Assembly: GCA_003635255.1 (NCBI GenBank)
Contig: PYJC01000001.1
Span: 1-62,605, forward strand
From: Candidatus Poribacteria bacterium
Lineage (GTDB): Bacteria; Poribacteria; WGA-4E; WGA-3G
Reading direction: 5' to 3'
Length of the DNA stretch: 62,605 nucleotides
Shown one piece after another: positions 8,145 to 17,593 of this stretch; the first letter of the stretch is position 1, and each line of letters opens with the position of its first letter. A program made the translations under genes and the position numbers. Under the pieces are notes generated by a model. The model was given only the letters and a program-made list of their open reading frames with translations. It was not told the origin of the DNA and ran no database searches.

Positions 8145-10439
8145 CTACCGGGGGAATCTTAGCGGAATGTCCAATGTCTGCGGGAACAAACACTCGGTGT
8201 CATTACACGGCTGATAGGTAAGTTTAAGTATGATTGTGGCGTTTTTCCTGTTCGGCACATTCGATTTCTGTTTTAAACGCAGCGGGATCGTAAGGTCTTC
8301 TTCATAAACGTTCAAAGGTTCGTCACTAAATTCAAAACGCATCGATCTGCCTTTCGGATATGCTACATCAACGAGTTCTACCGGGGCATTTGCATCTAAT
8401 TCAACGGTTGTCGGAATCAAATAATCTTGTCCCGTAGGATTGGCGTTGATGTGCCAACCCGCAGCGATTTTGAGTTGAAGTTCCACACTGAAAACTTCAT
8501 CGCTTTTCCCTTTAATTTTAGCAGTTGCGGTTACCACTGTATCGGATGGTGGTTCTAAATTTTCCGCTGAGGTCAGGTAGTTGTTAAGGGCATAGTGCAT
8601 ATACATAAAGGATGATGGGCTTTGCGCCATGGATTCAGCAAAAGTGCGCAACGTTTTCTCAGCGTAGTGCCGATAATCCGTTCCGAGTACTAACAGGTTC
8701 TTGACAGCAACGGCGTTCCCAGACGGAATTGCGGAGTCATAAGGTTTCTTAGTGCGCACAATCAGATGTTTCGCATCCGCCTTCGTGTAAAAAAAACCAC
8801 CGTTTTTATCGTCCCAGAACTGTTGGATCATCCTATCGGTCAGTGTCTTCGCAGCATCCAACCACTGTTCCTCGCGCGTCGCCTGATATAGCGTGAGCAG
8901 ACCGCGCACAAAAAAGGCATAATCATCAAGATACGCATCCTGTTTGACGACACCAGCGGTGTAGGTATGCCACAATTCGCCATCGGGTTTTCTCATGGTC
9001 TCAAGAACAAATTCGGCAGCTTCTGAGGCTGTGGAGAGATAACGTTCCTCACCAAGCACATGATAACCATAAGCGAGTGCATCTATCATCAACCCGTTCC
9101 AGTTAACAATGATTTTGGTATCCAACAACGGATATTCGCGTTCAGTGCGTGCGGTCAGGAGTTTCTCGCGTGCGGTTGCTAAGCCTATTACAGCAGTCTC
9201 TGCCGCTGCTCCTTCAGGAACATGGAGAACACTTTTACCCTCAAAATTGGCTCCCTTATTAACACCGTAAATATCACCGAAACTCTCTGCCTCCTTTTGG
9301 TTTCCAAGAACCCTCCGAATTTCATCCTGAGTCCAGACGTAATATTTCCCCTCCTCGGCATCCGTTTCAGCGTCCAATGCAGAATAGAACCCACCTTCGG
9401 GTGCCGTCATCTCTCGGAAAACAAAACTAAAGATTTCTTCAGCGATGCGTCGGTAACGCGGCGCCTGCGTCAACTGATAAGCCTGCAGATAGATTCTTGC
9501 CAGTTGTGCGTTATCGTAAAGCATCTTCTCAAAGTGTGGGATAAGCCATTTTGCGTCAACGGAGTATCGGTGAAATCCACCGCCGATCTGGTCATACATA
9601 CCACCGTAAGCCATCATATCCAGTGTCCGAGTTACCATTTTCAATAGGGCTTCATCGGAGGTGCGTTCGTATTCGCTTATCAGGAATTCGAGATTCGCAG
9701 GACTCGGGAATTTAGGGGCAGTGCCAAATCCACCGTAGGCATGATTATAGGCAGTTCGGAGGTAATCTAACGCTGAAGTCGTGAGGGATCTGTCAAGTGC
9801 TCTTGCGTTGAGTGCCGTGAATCCTCTACTGATCGCCATCTCGATCGTTCGCGAGATTTGGTTCGAGGATTCGATGACCTCTGCCGCTCGCGTTACCCAC
9901 GCTTCATGCACAGCATCAAGGATCGTAGGAAACCCGGGTCTGCCCGGCATATCCGTCGGTGGGAAATAGGTGCCAGCATAAAACGGTTTTAGGTCAGGCG
10001 TGAGGAAAACGGAGTTGGGCCAGCCGCCGCGTTGAATTAGTAGTTGCGTCGCGGTCATATAGATTTCATCAAGATCTGGACGTTCTTCTCTGTCAATCTT
10101 GATATTGATGAAATTCTTATTCATCATCGCAGCGATTTCAGGGTTTGAGAAGACCTTTCGCTCCATCACGTGGCACCAGTAGCACGTGGAATAACCGACG
10201 GAAAGAAAAATCAATTTGTTCTCTTTCTTCGCGAGTGCTATTGCTTCATCGCTCCACGGGTACCAATCTACGGGATTATGCGCGTGGAGTAATAGATAAG
10301 GACTGGTTTCATGAATAAGCCGATTCGTCCATTTCCATGAACCGTCTGGATTTTTGAGCGCGGCTTCATCAGCATTTACGATCCAAGCGAGATTGAAAAG
10401 GAGCAAACAGATGAGAAACTTCCGTATTGTATTTTTCAT
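8145..10439 (-). CDS. Exported thioredoxin/DUF255 protein with DsbD-alpha-like C-terminus
   Basis: The ATG at 10439 gives a 764-residue precursor with a clear signal peptide ([23 protein letters not shown]); the longer frame to 10571 would hide it. Residues 30-185 form a thioredoxin-like DUF255 (YyaL/SPATA20) domain with a CYWC active-site pair at 86-89 and [14 protein letters not shown]. Residues 195-610 form an alpha/alpha-barrel, with [12 protein letters not shown] and [26 protein letters not shown]. The last 130 residues resemble the N-terminal immunoglobulin-like domain of DsbD, with AGWHINANP and a cysteine pair in CNDTEC. Known YyaL proteins are mostly cytosolic and lack this last domain. 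The job is probably disulfide handling in the envelope; the true substrate is unknown. It follows the metal transport genes on the same strand. Confidence 0.85.
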   Translation of the reverse strand: MKNTIRKFLICLLLFNLAWIVNADEAALKNPDGSWKWTNRLIHETSPYLLLHAHNPVDWYPWSDEAIALAKKENKLIFLSVGYSTCYWCHVMERKVFSNPEIAAMMNKNFINIKIDREERPDLDEIYMTATQLLIQRGGWPNSVFLTPDLKPFYAGTYFPPTDMPGRPGFPTILDAVHEAWVTRAAEVIESSNQISRTIEMAISRGFTALNARALDRSLTTSALDYLRTAYNHAYGGFGTAPKFPSPANLEFLISEYERTSDEALLKMVTRTLDMMAYGGMYDQIGGGFHRYSVDAKWLIPHFEKMLYDNAQLARIYLQAYQLTQAPRYRRIAEEIFSFVFREMTAPEGGFYSALDAETDAEEGKYYVWTQDEIRRVLGNQKEAESFGDIYGVNKGANFEGKSVLHVPEGAAAETAVIGLATAREKLLTARTEREYPLLDTKIIVNWNGLMIDALAYGYHVLGEERYLSTASEAAEFVLETMRKPDGELWHTYTAGVVKQDAYLDDYAFFVRGLLTLYQATREEQWLDAAKTLTDRMIQQFWDDKNGGFFYTKADAKHLIVRTKKPYDSAIPSGNAVAVKNLLVLGTDYRHYAEKTLRTFAESMAQSPSSFMYMHYALNNYLTSAENLEPPSDTVVTATAKIKGKSDEVFSVELQLKIAAGWHINANPTGQDYLIPTTVELDANAPVELVDVAYPKGRSMRFEFSDEPLNVYEEDLTIPLRLKQKSNVPNRKNATIILKLTYQPCNDTECLFPQTLDIPLRFPR

Positions 10440-10533
10440 GTTGGAAACCTTTATTGTAAGGTGCAACGTGCGATGAATCGCACGACTACAAACCTGAGCA
10501 ATTTTTTTACAGTTCAATTCGCGTAGGATATTA

Positions 10534-11640
10534 TTATTGAACAAGTGCCTGCTGTGCGAGGGTGCGTCCATGTTCCGTTAAAGCCAGCTGCGTCTCTTCT
10601 CGCGAGACACATCGGTTATTCAGCGCGTATTTCACAACTTGATTTGTAAAAACCGGATCCCAACTTAAATGCTCATGGAGGTCTGCAATCGCGGATTCCG
10701 CTTCTGCTTCGGGAAGTCCCTCGTGATTAAAGAGATGGATCACCAACATCGCCTGAGCAAACTCCCATTTTTGGCGTGTGTGCCGACGCGCAATAGCGAT
10801 GAGTCCACGGTTCGGAACCACCAAAAAAACCAATACAAATATAAGGAGTGCCATCGTCGCAATTGCGCCTGCAATAGAGACATCAAAGAGAGAGGCGAGC
10901 CAATATCCGCAGACAGCATTTACACTCCCGATAATTGCACTTAGGATGAGCATACGCGAGAGTTTGTCCGTCATGAGATAAGCGGTGGCAGGCGGCCCAG
11001 CAATGAGCGCAACAACCAAAATCGAACCGACCGCGTCAAACGCGCCGACAGTCGTTATGGATACCAATGTCATGAGTCCATAGTGAACAAACGTTGGGGC
11101 AAATCCTAATGCAGCGGCTAAACTTGCGTCAAACGTCACTAACTTCAACTCTTTGTAAAACACGAGAATGAAAATAAGGTTCAACACAAGTATCGTCCCC
11201 ATCACATACAAGGCAACGGGACCCAGATCGTATCCGAAAGCCTTCAATCGGTTGAGCGGCGCGATGGCGAGTTCACCGAGAAGCACGGCATCCATATCGA
11301 GATGCACATTACCTGCGAACCGAGAGATGAGGATCACACCAATGCTGAAAAGCGCAGGGAACGTCAACCCGATTGCGGCATCCTCTTTCACAAGTTTCGT
11401 CCGTTGTAGCAATTCAACGAAAAAGACGGTGAGCACACCCGTCCCCGCAGCGGCAAGAATCAATAGCGGCGATGACAGGCTCTCCGTGAGGAAAAAAGCG
11501 AGCACAATGCCTGGAAGAATGGCATGACTAATCGCGTCGCTCATTAAGGTCATCCGTCGTAGTACCAAGAACACGCCAGGCAAAGCACACGCCGCTGCTG
11601 TGACAATCGCAATGAGTTGGATGTCAAGATGTTCATGCAT
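10534..11640 (-). CDS. Metal (Mn/Zn/Fe) ABC transporter permease with C-terminal cytosolic domain
   Basis: Membrane permease of the ZnuB/MntB/TroC-TroD family, with [19 protein letters not shown] near the N-terminus and about eight to nine helices up to residue 285. It carries a cytosolic extension of about 80 residues (from [18 protein letters not shown] to the end) that looks like a winged helix, with an [23 protein letters not shown] stretch reminiscent of DtxR-type DNA-binding domains. Permeases without it end near residue 285. The gap to the preceding permease gene is 9 bp. It forms the membrane pore with the next gene product. Confidence 0.92.
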   Translation of the reverse strand: MHEHLDIQLIAIVTAAACALPGVFLVLRRMTLMSDAISHAILPGIVLAFFLTESLSSPLLILAAAGTGVLTVFFVELLQRTKLVKEDAAIGLTFPALFSIGVILISRFAGNVHLDMDAVLLGELAIAPLNRLKAFGYDLGPVALYVMGTILVLNLIFILVFYKELKLVTFDASLAAALGFAPTFVHYGLMTLVSITTVGAFDAVGSILVVALIAGPPATAYLMTDKLSRMLILSAIIGSVNAVCGYWLASLFDVSIAGAIATMALLIFVLVFLVVPNRGLIAIARRHTRQKWEFAQAMLVIHLFNHEGLPEAEAESAIADLHEHLSWDPVFTNQVVKYALNNRCVSREETQLALTEHGRTLAQQALVQ

Positions 11641-11649
11641 CGCTCTTTC

Positions 11650-12588
11650 TTATTTACTCCTCTGTTGCGATTGTTTCAATAACCCATCCGCTGCTGTTTT
11701 CAGACTGCGTCTGTTGCGTCGCTGTCGGATGCGATCCCACACAAGTCCACGGTTTGGCGCAAAAGCAATTGAAATACCTACTACAACCGTTGCACATAGT
11801 ACAACCGTCGGACCGGTCGGAATGCGAGACGCTGTGCTGCTGATGATCGTTCCGCTCACACCTGCGAATGCCCCAAAACATGCCGCGAGAAACACCATCA
11901 GGCGCAATCGGTTCGTCCATTGCCGTGCCGCGACTGCTGGTGCCACGAGCATAGCACTCATTAGGACAGCACCAACCGCTTGTAAGCCGAGGACGATCGC
12001 TATAACGAGGAGACTCGTCAGCAAAACATCAAGGGTACGGATCGGTAGCCCTATAGAAGCAGCGAAACCTTCATCAAAAACCAGCAGTTTCAACTCTTTC
12101 CAAAATATCAACATAACGATAAGCGCAATACCACCGAGTATACCAATTGTTAGAACATCACGCTCCAAGATTGTCGCCGCTTGTCCGAAAAGGAACGTAT
12201 CCAATCCAGCCTGATTTGCATTGCCAGTGCGCTGAATCAACGTGTGCAACACCAATCCGAACCCGAAAAAAGTAGATAGAACGATGGCAAGAGCACTATC
12301 GTATTTGATGCGCGTCAATCTCACAATACTCATAATCAGCAGCGTGCCTAACCACCCTGCAATAGCTGCGCCGAGTACCAGAATCAGAGGTGTTTTGCTT
12401 CCTGTTAACAGAAACGCGATCGCAATACCGGGCAACGCCGCATGTGAGATCGCATCACCGAGAAGGCTCTGTCGGCGCAAGACGGCATAAGTACCGAGAG
12501 CACCACTGACAGTGCCAAGTAACGCCGCACCGATAGCAACGATCATGAGTGTATAATCAAGATGGATGAGCGTGCTTAAATTTTCCAT
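11650..12588 (-). CDS. Metal (Mn/Zn/Fe) ABC transporter permease
   Basis: The 312-residue permease belongs to the same family as its downstream neighbour. It has the characteristic YAVLRRQSLLGDAISHAALPGIAIAFLL segment, about eight to nine transmembrane helices, and a short basic C-terminus. Having two paralogous permeases with one ATPase and one binding protein is the usual arrangement of TroABCD/MntABCD systems for divalent metal import. A five-copy heptamer repeat lies between this gene and the ATPase gene. Confidence 0.93.
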   Translation of the reverse strand: MENLSTLIHLDYTLMIVAIGAALLGTVSGALGTYAVLRRQSLLGDAISHAALPGIAIAFLLTGSKTPLILVLGAAIAGWLGTLLIMSIVRLTRIKYDSALAIVLSTFFGFGLVLHTLIQRTGNANQAGLDTFLFGQAATILERDVLTIGILGGIALIVMLIFWKELKLLVFDEGFAASIGLPIRTLDVLLTSLLVIAIVLGLQAVGAVLMSAMLVAPAVAARQWTNRLRLMVFLAACFGAFAGVSGTIISSTASRIPTGPTVVLCATVVVGISIAFAPNRGLVWDRIRQRRNRRSLKTAADGLLKQSQQRSK

Positions 12589-12606
12589 TTTTCTAATGGT
12601 TACAGG

Positions 12607-12641
12607 TAACTGATGACTGATAACTGAAAACTGGTGACTAT
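12607..12641. repeat. Five-copy heptamer repeat array
   Basis: Five consecutive 7-bp units: TAACTGA, TGACTGA, TAACTGA, AAACTGG, TGACTAT. The array runs into the stop codon of the ATPase gene (12638-12640). It belongs to the same heptamer family as the arrays near 23100, 47360 and 49500. Confidence 0.7.
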
Positions 12642-13375
12642 TTCATGAACGCGAGGCGTCCGCCGTAGGTCTCACGTAAATTTTCAGGTGTGAACGTTTC
12701 ATTAACGGGACCACTGGCAATACGACGAATGTTCAACAGCATCACCCAGTCGAAATAGTCGGTTACAGTTTGCAGATCGTGATGCACCACGACAACCGTT
12801 TTGCCGTTTGCTCTAAGTTCTTGAAGAAGTGTTACGATTGCGCGCTCCGTGGTCGCATCTACACCTTGGAAGGGTTCATCCATTAAGTAGATGGTAGCAT
12901 CTTGAACGAGCGCGCGTGCGAGGAACACACGTTGCTGTTGCCCACCAGAGAGTTGACTAATTTGTCGGGTAGTATATGCCTCCATGCCGACCTTCTCCAG
13001 CGCCTGCAAGGCGAGTTCACGATCCTCTTTTCCGGGTCGCCGCACCCATCCGAGCGCACCGTAGCGACCCATCATAACAACATCTAAAACGTTTGTCGGA
13101 AAATCCCAATCCACACTGCCTCGCTGTGGGACGTAACCGACGATTCTCCGCTGGACTTCATAGGGTTTGTTGTAAATTAAAACATTGCCAGCCGCAGGAC
13201 GTACTAACCCTAATATCGCCTTGATTAACGTCGTTTTACCGGCACCGTTCGGACCCACAATTGACAAAAGTACACCGGGTGGCACATCAAGATCAATGTC
13301 CCATAGGACGGGTTTGTCTTGATAAGCCACCGTCAAATCGGTTACCGCAATGGCTTTCGGTTCAGACGCTTGCAT
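12638..13375 (-). CDS. Metal ABC transporter ATP-binding protein
   Basis: ABC ATPase of 245 residues with all key motifs: Walker A GPNGAGKT (41-48), Q-loop Gln 84 (VGYVPQRG), signature LSGGQQQR (142-149), Walker B IYLMDEP (162-168) and switch His 199 (VVVVHHDL). The pattern [20 protein letters not shown] is typical of the Mn/Zn/Fe importer subfamily (ZnuC/MntB/TroB). It energises the two permeases encoded just downstream. The start lies 2 bp after the stop of the binding-protein gene, which implies translational coupling. Confidence 0.95.
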   Translation of the reverse strand: MQASEPKAIAVTDLTVAYQDKPVLWDIDLDVPPGVLLSIVGPNGAGKTTLIKAILGLVRPAAGNVLIYNKPYEVQRRIVGYVPQRGSVDWDFPTNVLDVVMMGRYGALGWVRRPGKEDRELALQALEKVGMEAYTTRQISQLSGGQQQRVFLARALVQDATIYLMDEPFQGVDATTERAIVTLLQELRANGKTVVVVHHDLQTVTDYFDWVMLLNIRRIASGPVNETFTPENLRETYGGRLAFMK

Positions 13376-13377
13376 AC

Positions 13378-14373
13378 CTAATTCTCCTTCGTAGGAGGGG
13401 TTTTTAACCCCGATTCCTTTGTAGGAGGGGTTTGTAACCCCGATGCTCCACTCAGTGCCTTCACAATCGTATCAATATTATGGCGAACCATTCCGATATA
13501 GGTGCCTTCAGGTGTGCCTTCGTTTCCCATAGCGTCAGAGAAGAGTTCCCCGCCGATCTCCACATTGAACCCTTTCGATTTCACAGCAGCTTTCACAGCT
13601 TCAAGGCTTTTCCGTGAGACAGATGACTCGACAAAAATAGCCGGGATACGCCGTTCCGCGATAAAAGTTGCTAACGCTTGGACATCAGCAATACCCGCCT
13701 CCGTCGCTGTGCTAATACCTTGTAGACCGCGAACCTCAAATCCATACGCCTTACCGAAGTAGTTAAAAGCATCGTGTGCTGTTACCAACACCCGCTGCGC
13801 TGAAGGCACGCGCGCCACCTGTGCTTTCACGTACTGATCGAGTTCTATGAGTTTTGCGAGGTAGCGTTCAGCATTGCTCCGATACATCACAGTATTGTCT
13901 GGATCCAATTCGCTCAGCGTATTGCGAACCTTTTCCACCGCTTTCATCCAAAGCCCTACGTCAAACCATAAATGCGGATCATATTGCCCCTCAAATTCTG
14001 GTGGCTTTAAGAGTAACGCTCGATCAACCGATTCTGTCACGGCAACGGTCTTCGTATCTCCAGACATCTTAGCGAGGACATCGCCTATTTTCGACTCAAG
14101 GTGCAATCCGTTGTAGAAGATCAGGTGGGCAGAACTGAGCCTTTGGACATCCTTAGCAGTCGGTTTATAGAGATGCGGGTCTACCCCAGGTCCCATCATC
14201 CCTATTACATCAACGCGATCGCCACCAACGTTTCTAACAATATCCGTAATCATACCGATCGTCGTAACGACGCGGAGTTTATCTACTGTCGATGCATCCG
14301 GTTGCTCTTTCGGATCGCATCCAGTTCCTATAAATATCGCTATTAAACACAATGAAATGTATATTCTCTGCAT
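13378..14373 (-). CDS. TroA/ZnuA-type metal-binding lipoprotein
   Basis: Substrate-binding protein of a metal ABC importer. The N-terminal signal ends in IFIGTGC, a lipobox, so it should be a lipoprotein. Counting from the upstream ATG at 14394, the expected metal ligands are His 74 (VDPHLY), His 141 (YDPHLWF), His 207 ([10 protein letters not shown]) and Asp 287 (GELFSDAMG). That is the H-H-H-D set of TroA/ZnuA rather than the H-H-E-D set of Mn-specific PsaA/MntC. I chose the ATG at 14373; 14379 and 14394 are also possible because AGGA lies among them. The last 19 residues are an odd proline-lysine tail ([18 protein letters not shown]) encoded by a 30-bp tandem palindromic repeat. Confidence 0.93.
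   Translation of the reverse strand: MQRIYISLCLIAIFIGTGCDPKEQPDASTVDKLRVVTTIGMITDIVRNVGGDRVDVIGMMGPGVDPHLYKPTAKDVQRLSSAHLIFYNGLHLESKIGDVLAKMSGDTKTVAVTESVDRALLLKPPEFEGQYDPHLWFDVGLWMKAVEKVRNTLSELDPDNTVMYRSNAERYLAKLIELDQYVKAQVARVPSAQRVLVTAHDAFNYFGKAYGFEVRGLQGISTATEAGIADVQALATFIAERRIPAIFVESSVSRKSLEAVKAAVKSKGFNVEIGGELFSDAMGNEGTPEGTYIGMVRHNIDTIVKALSGASGLQTPPTKESGLKTPPTKEN
13385..13444. repeat. Two-copy 30-bp tandem repeat, palindromic, inside a coding 3' end
   Basis: Two copies of a 30-bp unit with the shared core GTAGGAGGGGTTTKTAACCC. Each core contains GGGGTT-TNT-AACCCC. The repeat encodes the C-terminal tail of the TroA-like lipoprotein and overlaps its stop region. It resembles the 21-bp intergenic palindromes found elsewhere in the window. 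Confidence 0.75.
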
Positions 14374-14383
14374 AATCATAATC

Positions 14384-15523
14384 CTAACTTCCAAAGAAAA
14401 AATGTTCTAACAATTCACCGACAAGGTATCCAACGCCCGCAACACCGAGACCGACGACAAACATGTCAATACCGCTCCGAAACAGACCGCGTCCCGTGAA
14501 AAGGCTTCGCGCGGCACCGACAGCGAAGTGCGACATCATGGCGAGTGTAAACGAGATCCAAATAGCAGACATGCCTTCAGTAAAGAGAAACGGCGCGACA
14601 GGAATGAAAGCACCAATAGCAGTCGCAAGCCCTGTAATCCATCCCTCCTTGAGCGGGGTTGCATAGATTTCTCCAATTTTAAGCTCCGTTTGGATTTTCT
14701 CTGCCAGTGCCCGATCTGGATCTGCCATGACCTCTTGGGCAAGTTCTCGTGCCTGCTCCTTTGGTACACCGCGCGCCTCGTAAATGAGTGCGAGTTCATC
14801 TTCCTCAATGTCGGGCATGAGGCGTATTTCTTCTCTTTCAACCTCAATTTCGTGTTCATAAACCTCTTGTTCACTCTTTGCGGCAAGGTACCCGGAAGCA
14901 CCCATAGAGAGCGAGTCCGCGACCGTTCCGACAATACCTGTCACAAGGATTATGGAAACATCCGGTGTCGCAGCGATGACCCCAGCGACTAACCCAAAGT
15001 TCGCTGTTAAACCGTCGTTAAACCCGTAAACGATATTGCCGACCATACCCCCAGATTCGGTTTTATGCCACGGTTCACCAACTGTACCCGTCAGTTCCTG
15101 TAAACTTTCCGTATGCTGTGCGGATTCCTTGGCTAAAGCGAGTGCTGCCTCTTTCACATCCGTCAATGTACTGTTCCTATGAAGCGTTAAATAGTCCTTG
15201 ACCTCGCCCGCCTCTTCACCGAGCATCTGTGCAAGTGGGAACGCACTACCAAACTGGCGAGCATACCACGCCATTAAACGCGCTTTCACCGTTGGACGCT
15301 GGGTTTTTACGTTTACATTATATGAGGCGAGCATCTCTTGCCAACGCGTTACATGTCGATCTTCCACCTGGGCAAGTTCGTTTAAAATCCTTTTCCGCTC
15401 AGCGTCCGGCTCAAGGTCAGCGAAAACGCCATAAAGGAAACTGGCATCAATCTCATCTTGCAAATGCTGCTTCCATACCCTACTGGTTTTAGCGTCTGGC
15501 TGAGTCCGTTCTTGTTGTTCCAT
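14384..15523 (-). CDS. MbfA-like Fe/Mn transporter: ferritin-like domain fused to VIT1/CCC1
   Basis: Two-part protein of 379 residues. Residues 15-150 form a ferritin-like four-helix bundle (DEIDASFLYG, ILNELAQVEDRHVTRWQEML, LGEEAGEVKDY, ALAKESAQHTESLQEL) with Glu and His residues suited to a di-iron site. Residues 160-375 form a VIT1/CCC1 membrane domain, with GGMVGNIVYGFNDGLTANFGLVAG and MGASGYLAAKSEQEVYEHEI followed by EEIRLMPDIEEDELALIYEARG. This is the architecture of MbfA, which exports iron in alpha-proteobacteria. Here it is encoded between the DtxR-type regulator and the importer genes. Fe versus Mn cannot be resolved. An AAGGGAA site precedes the ATG. Confidence 0.9.
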   Translation of the reverse strand: MEQQERTQPDAKTSRVWKQHLQDEIDASFLYGVFADLEPDAERKRILNELAQVEDRHVTRWQEMLASYNVNVKTQRPTVKARLMAWYARQFGSAFPLAQMLGEEAGEVKDYLTLHRNSTLTDVKEAALALAKESAQHTESLQELTGTVGEPWHKTESGGMVGNIVYGFNDGLTANFGLVAGVIAATPDVSIILVTGIVGTVADSLSMGASGYLAAKSEQEVYEHEIEVEREEIRLMPDIEEDELALIYEARGVPKEQARELAQEVMADPDRALAEKIQTELKIGEIYATPLKEGWITGLATAIGAFIPVAPFLFTEGMSAIWISFTLAMMSHFAVGAARSLFTGRGLFRSGIDMFVVGLGVAGVGYLVGELLEHFFFGS

Positions 15524-15547
15524 TTTGATTCCCTTTCACTGGTAGTG

Positions 15548-15568
15548 AGCGCGCTTTCAAAGCGCGCT
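15548..15568. repeat. 21-bp perfect palindrome (TTT-N-AAA core)
   Basis: The arms are AGCGCGCTTT and AAAGCGCGCT around a single C. It lies just after the stop of the DtxR-type regulator gene and touches the stop codon (15568-15570). It may be a transcript hairpin or a mobile palindromic repeat. Related copies are at 16434 and 28336. Confidence 0.75.
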
Positions 15569-16239
15569 TACACATTATCTGGATCTTGTACTTCATCAAC
15601 GAAAATTTGTTTCGCTACTTCGCGTCCAATCACTACCTGTTGTCCTGCAATATCAATAGTAAATGGACCCTCAAAAGGAGCAACTTCAATCACTCGGAAC
15701 GCCGTACCGGGATAAAGATTGAAACTTCCGAGATGTCGAAGCAATGCCGAATCGTTGTCGCTCACTTCAGCAACAACACAGGATTGACCGTCCTGCAGGT
15801 CTGTCATCGGAACAGATGCCGTTTGCACCACAACGCCGTTTTTATCGGGGATAGGGGCACCGTGTGGGTCGGCAGTTGGATAACCGAGAAACTCATCCAT
15901 CCGTGCTTCCACGTCTTCCGAGATGACATGCTCCAATTTCTCGGCTTCATCGTGAACGCCATCCCACGGCACGCCGAGTGCTTTGAACAGATAAAGTTCT
16001 AATAAACGGTGGTGTCTGATGATTTCGAGCGCAATCGCTTTCCCAGTCTCCGTGAGTGTCACCCCGCGATAGCGTTCGTAACGCACCAGTTTCATCGTCT
16101 TCAGTTTTTTGATCATCCCAGTCGCAGATGCGGGTTTCACATCAAGGTACGCCGCTAAAATGCCAGTCGAGACCTTACCGCCTTTTTCCTGTAACTTGTA
16201 AATCGACTTGAGATAATCCTCTGCTGCATGTGTAAGCAT
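15568..16239 (-). CDS. DtxR/MntR-family metal-dependent repressor
   Basis: The protein of 223 residues begins at ATG 16239, with GGAAAGA upstream; the frame to 16311 adds an unsupported N-terminus. It has an N-terminal winged helix (THAAEDYLKSIYKLQE, ILAAYLDVKPASATGMIKKL), a dimerisation and metal-binding region (HHRLLELYLFKALGV, HDEAEKLEHVISEDVEARMDE) and a C-terminal SH3/FeoA-like domain from about residue 150. These regulators bind DNA when loaded with Mn(II) or Fe(II) and repress metal uptake. A DtxR-type operator overlaps the promoter of this gene, so autoregulation of the whole operon is likely. Confidence 0.93.
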   Translation of the reverse strand: MLTHAAEDYLKSIYKLQEKGGKVSTGILAAYLDVKPASATGMIKKLKTMKLVRYERYRGVTLTETGKAIALEIIRHHRLLELYLFKALGVPWDGVHDEAEKLEHVISEDVEARMDEFLGYPTADPHGAPIPDKNGVVVQTASVPMTDLQDGQSCVVAEVSDNDSALLRHLGSFNLYPGTAFRVIEVAPFEGPFTIDIAGQQVVIGREVAKQIFVDEVQDPDNV

Positions 16240-16300
16240 TGATCTTTCCAATCCGCATGTGAAATGTGCAAAGCATGTAGTCATCACGATGCGGTTATGT

Positions 16301-16317
16301 GTAGGTGTCACACCTAC
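16301..16317. promoter_or_regulatory. Possible second operator-like palindrome
   Basis: The sequence GTAGGTG-TCA-CACCTAC is a near-perfect inverted repeat in the 5' leader of the regulator gene. It shares TAGG and CCTA half-sites with the main operator, but the spacing is seven instead of four, so binding by the same protein is uncertain. Confidence 0.35.
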
Positions 16318-16365
16318 TCAGTTTTAGGCACTATGTCCCAGAATTATTAGAAATGCCAAGAAACT

Positions 16366-16385
16366 AATTTAGGCATACCTAAATT
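16366..16385 (-). promoter_or_regulatory. DtxR/SirR-type operator
   Basis: AATTTAGG and CCTAAATT are perfect 8-bp arms around CATA. The pattern TTAGG-N4-CCTAA is the same as in SirR/DtxR-type boxes. It overlaps the -10 box (16383-16388) of the regulator promoter and extends over the expected transcription start, an ideal place for repression. Confidence 0.7.
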
Positions 16386-16411
16386 ATATATTATAGAAAT
16401 AAAATTGTCAA
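16383..16411 (-). promoter_or_regulatory. Consensus sigma-70 promoter of the metal operon
   Basis: On the minus strand TTGACA (16411-16406) is followed by a 17-bp spacer and TATAAT (16388-16383). Both hexamers match the consensus fully. It reads toward the DtxR-type regulator at 16239 and probably through the whole transport block. Confidence 0.8.
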
Positions 16412-16433
16412 CAAAAAATTACCAAGTCCGGTT

Positions 16434-16454
16434 GGCGCGGTTTAAAACCGCGCC
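16434..16454. repeat. 21-bp perfect palindrome (TTT-N-AAA core)
   Basis: The arms are GGCGCGGTTT and AAACCGCGCC around one A. It sits 14 bp after the stop of the Gfo/Idh/MocA gene on the minus strand, so it could form a 3' hairpin, although there is no T-run directly after it. Confidence 0.75.
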
Positions 16455-16467
16455 GGTTCGGTCACTC

Positions 16468-17520
16468 TCAAAATTCGTTGAATACTTTTATAGGTTGTCC
16501 CGATTCAATGGATTCCCAAGCCGCTACACCGACAGCAATAGATTTCGCGCCATCAATCACATTCGGAGACGGTTCCAAATCTTCCTCAAGACACTGCTGG
16601 AAATGCCGCATATACCGGATCACCGTCTGTCCGTGTCCATAAACGCTTGTATCTATTTCGGGAGGACAGATCACTTCAAAGGGTTCTCTGGTGGCCATTT
16701 TATCGAGCATCAACTTGACATGTCCCTCTTTGTTGTCCGTAAAGTCTCCAATTACCGTTCCTTTACTTCCGAAAATGGAAATCTGTTGCATCGGCATCGG
16801 AGGATGGACGACATCGTAAAGCCCCATCGCTCTCGCAATCTGTCCGCTCTTAAACTTCAGGTTGAGAAAGAAATTATTCTTTATCGGGTATTCCGGTGTG
16901 AGTAAGCCTTTCGTCCCGTAGGCGTGTACCTCATCTACATCACCGAGCAGACAGCGCAACAGGTCAACAGGATGCACAAGACCCCCGAACATCAAATCTT
17001 GCGGTTCATGGAGTCGCCACGGTGTGAAATCGTAGACCTCACGCATATCGTGGACATAATAGGCATCCGCTACCATAATGTCGCCTAAATCGCCATCGTC
17101 AAGGAACTGTTTCATCGTCAAAAACTGGAGGTCAAACCGCATGGACTGTCCCACAAGGAATTTGACTTTATGCTCGCGCACCAGATCCACCAGCTGCTGC
17201 GCATCGGCTAATTTTGTCACCATCGGTTTTGTGCAGATGACATGTTTACCGGCTTCAATTGCAGCGACGCAATGTTCGGCATGCAAGTGGTCCGGCGAAT
17301 AGATCGCGACAACAGAAATATCGTCACGCCGCACCAATTCTCGGTAATCCGTTGTCCAAAAATCCACGCCAATTTGGTTGGCATAGTTCTCAAGCACATC
17401 CGCCCGCTTCGCGCACATACCACGGAGTTCATATTTCAAGTCCGGCACATCTTTTAACAGGGTTGCAGTTGAACCCATATTCGTGGGATTCATCCCAATA
17501 ACGCCCAATCCTATAGCCAT
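16468..17520 (-). CDS. Gfo/Idh/MocA family NAD(P)-dependent oxidoreductase
   Basis: The start at ATG 17520 (GAGAGGAGA upstream) gives 350 residues. The N-terminal Rossmann fold begins IGLGVIGMNPTNMGSTATLL, so the glycine-rich loop is modified (GVIGMNPTNMG). The usual EKP motif reads CTKP in EAGKHVICTKPM; the Glu is replaced but the Lys, which acts in catalysis and cofactor binding, is kept. The C-terminal alpha/beta domain carries GGLVHPVDLLRCLLGDVDEV, where the catalytic His is expected. Members oxidise or isomerise sugars and inositols. The substrate is unknown. The gene stands alone between the regulator promoter and the protease gene. Confidence 0.92.
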   Translation of the reverse strand: MAIGLGVIGMNPTNMGSTATLLKDVPDLKYELRGMCAKRADVLENYANQIGVDFWTTDYRELVRRDDISVVAIYSPDHLHAEHCVAAIEAGKHVICTKPMVTKLADAQQLVDLVREHKVKFLVGQSMRFDLQFLTMKQFLDDGDLGDIMVADAYYVHDMREVYDFTPWRLHEPQDLMFGGLVHPVDLLRCLLGDVDEVHAYGTKGLLTPEYPIKNNFFLNLKFKSGQIARAMGLYDVVHPPMPMQQISIFGSKGTVIGDFTDNKEGHVKLMLDKMATREPFEVICPPEIDTSVYGHGQTVIRYMRHFQQCLEEDLEPSPNVIDGAKSIAVGVAAWESIESGQPIKVFNEF

Positions 17521-17593
17521 TTCGTGTCTCCTCTCTGAATCAGTTAACATGATGACATTCTATCACAATTCACTTTTGCTGGCAAATAGGAGA

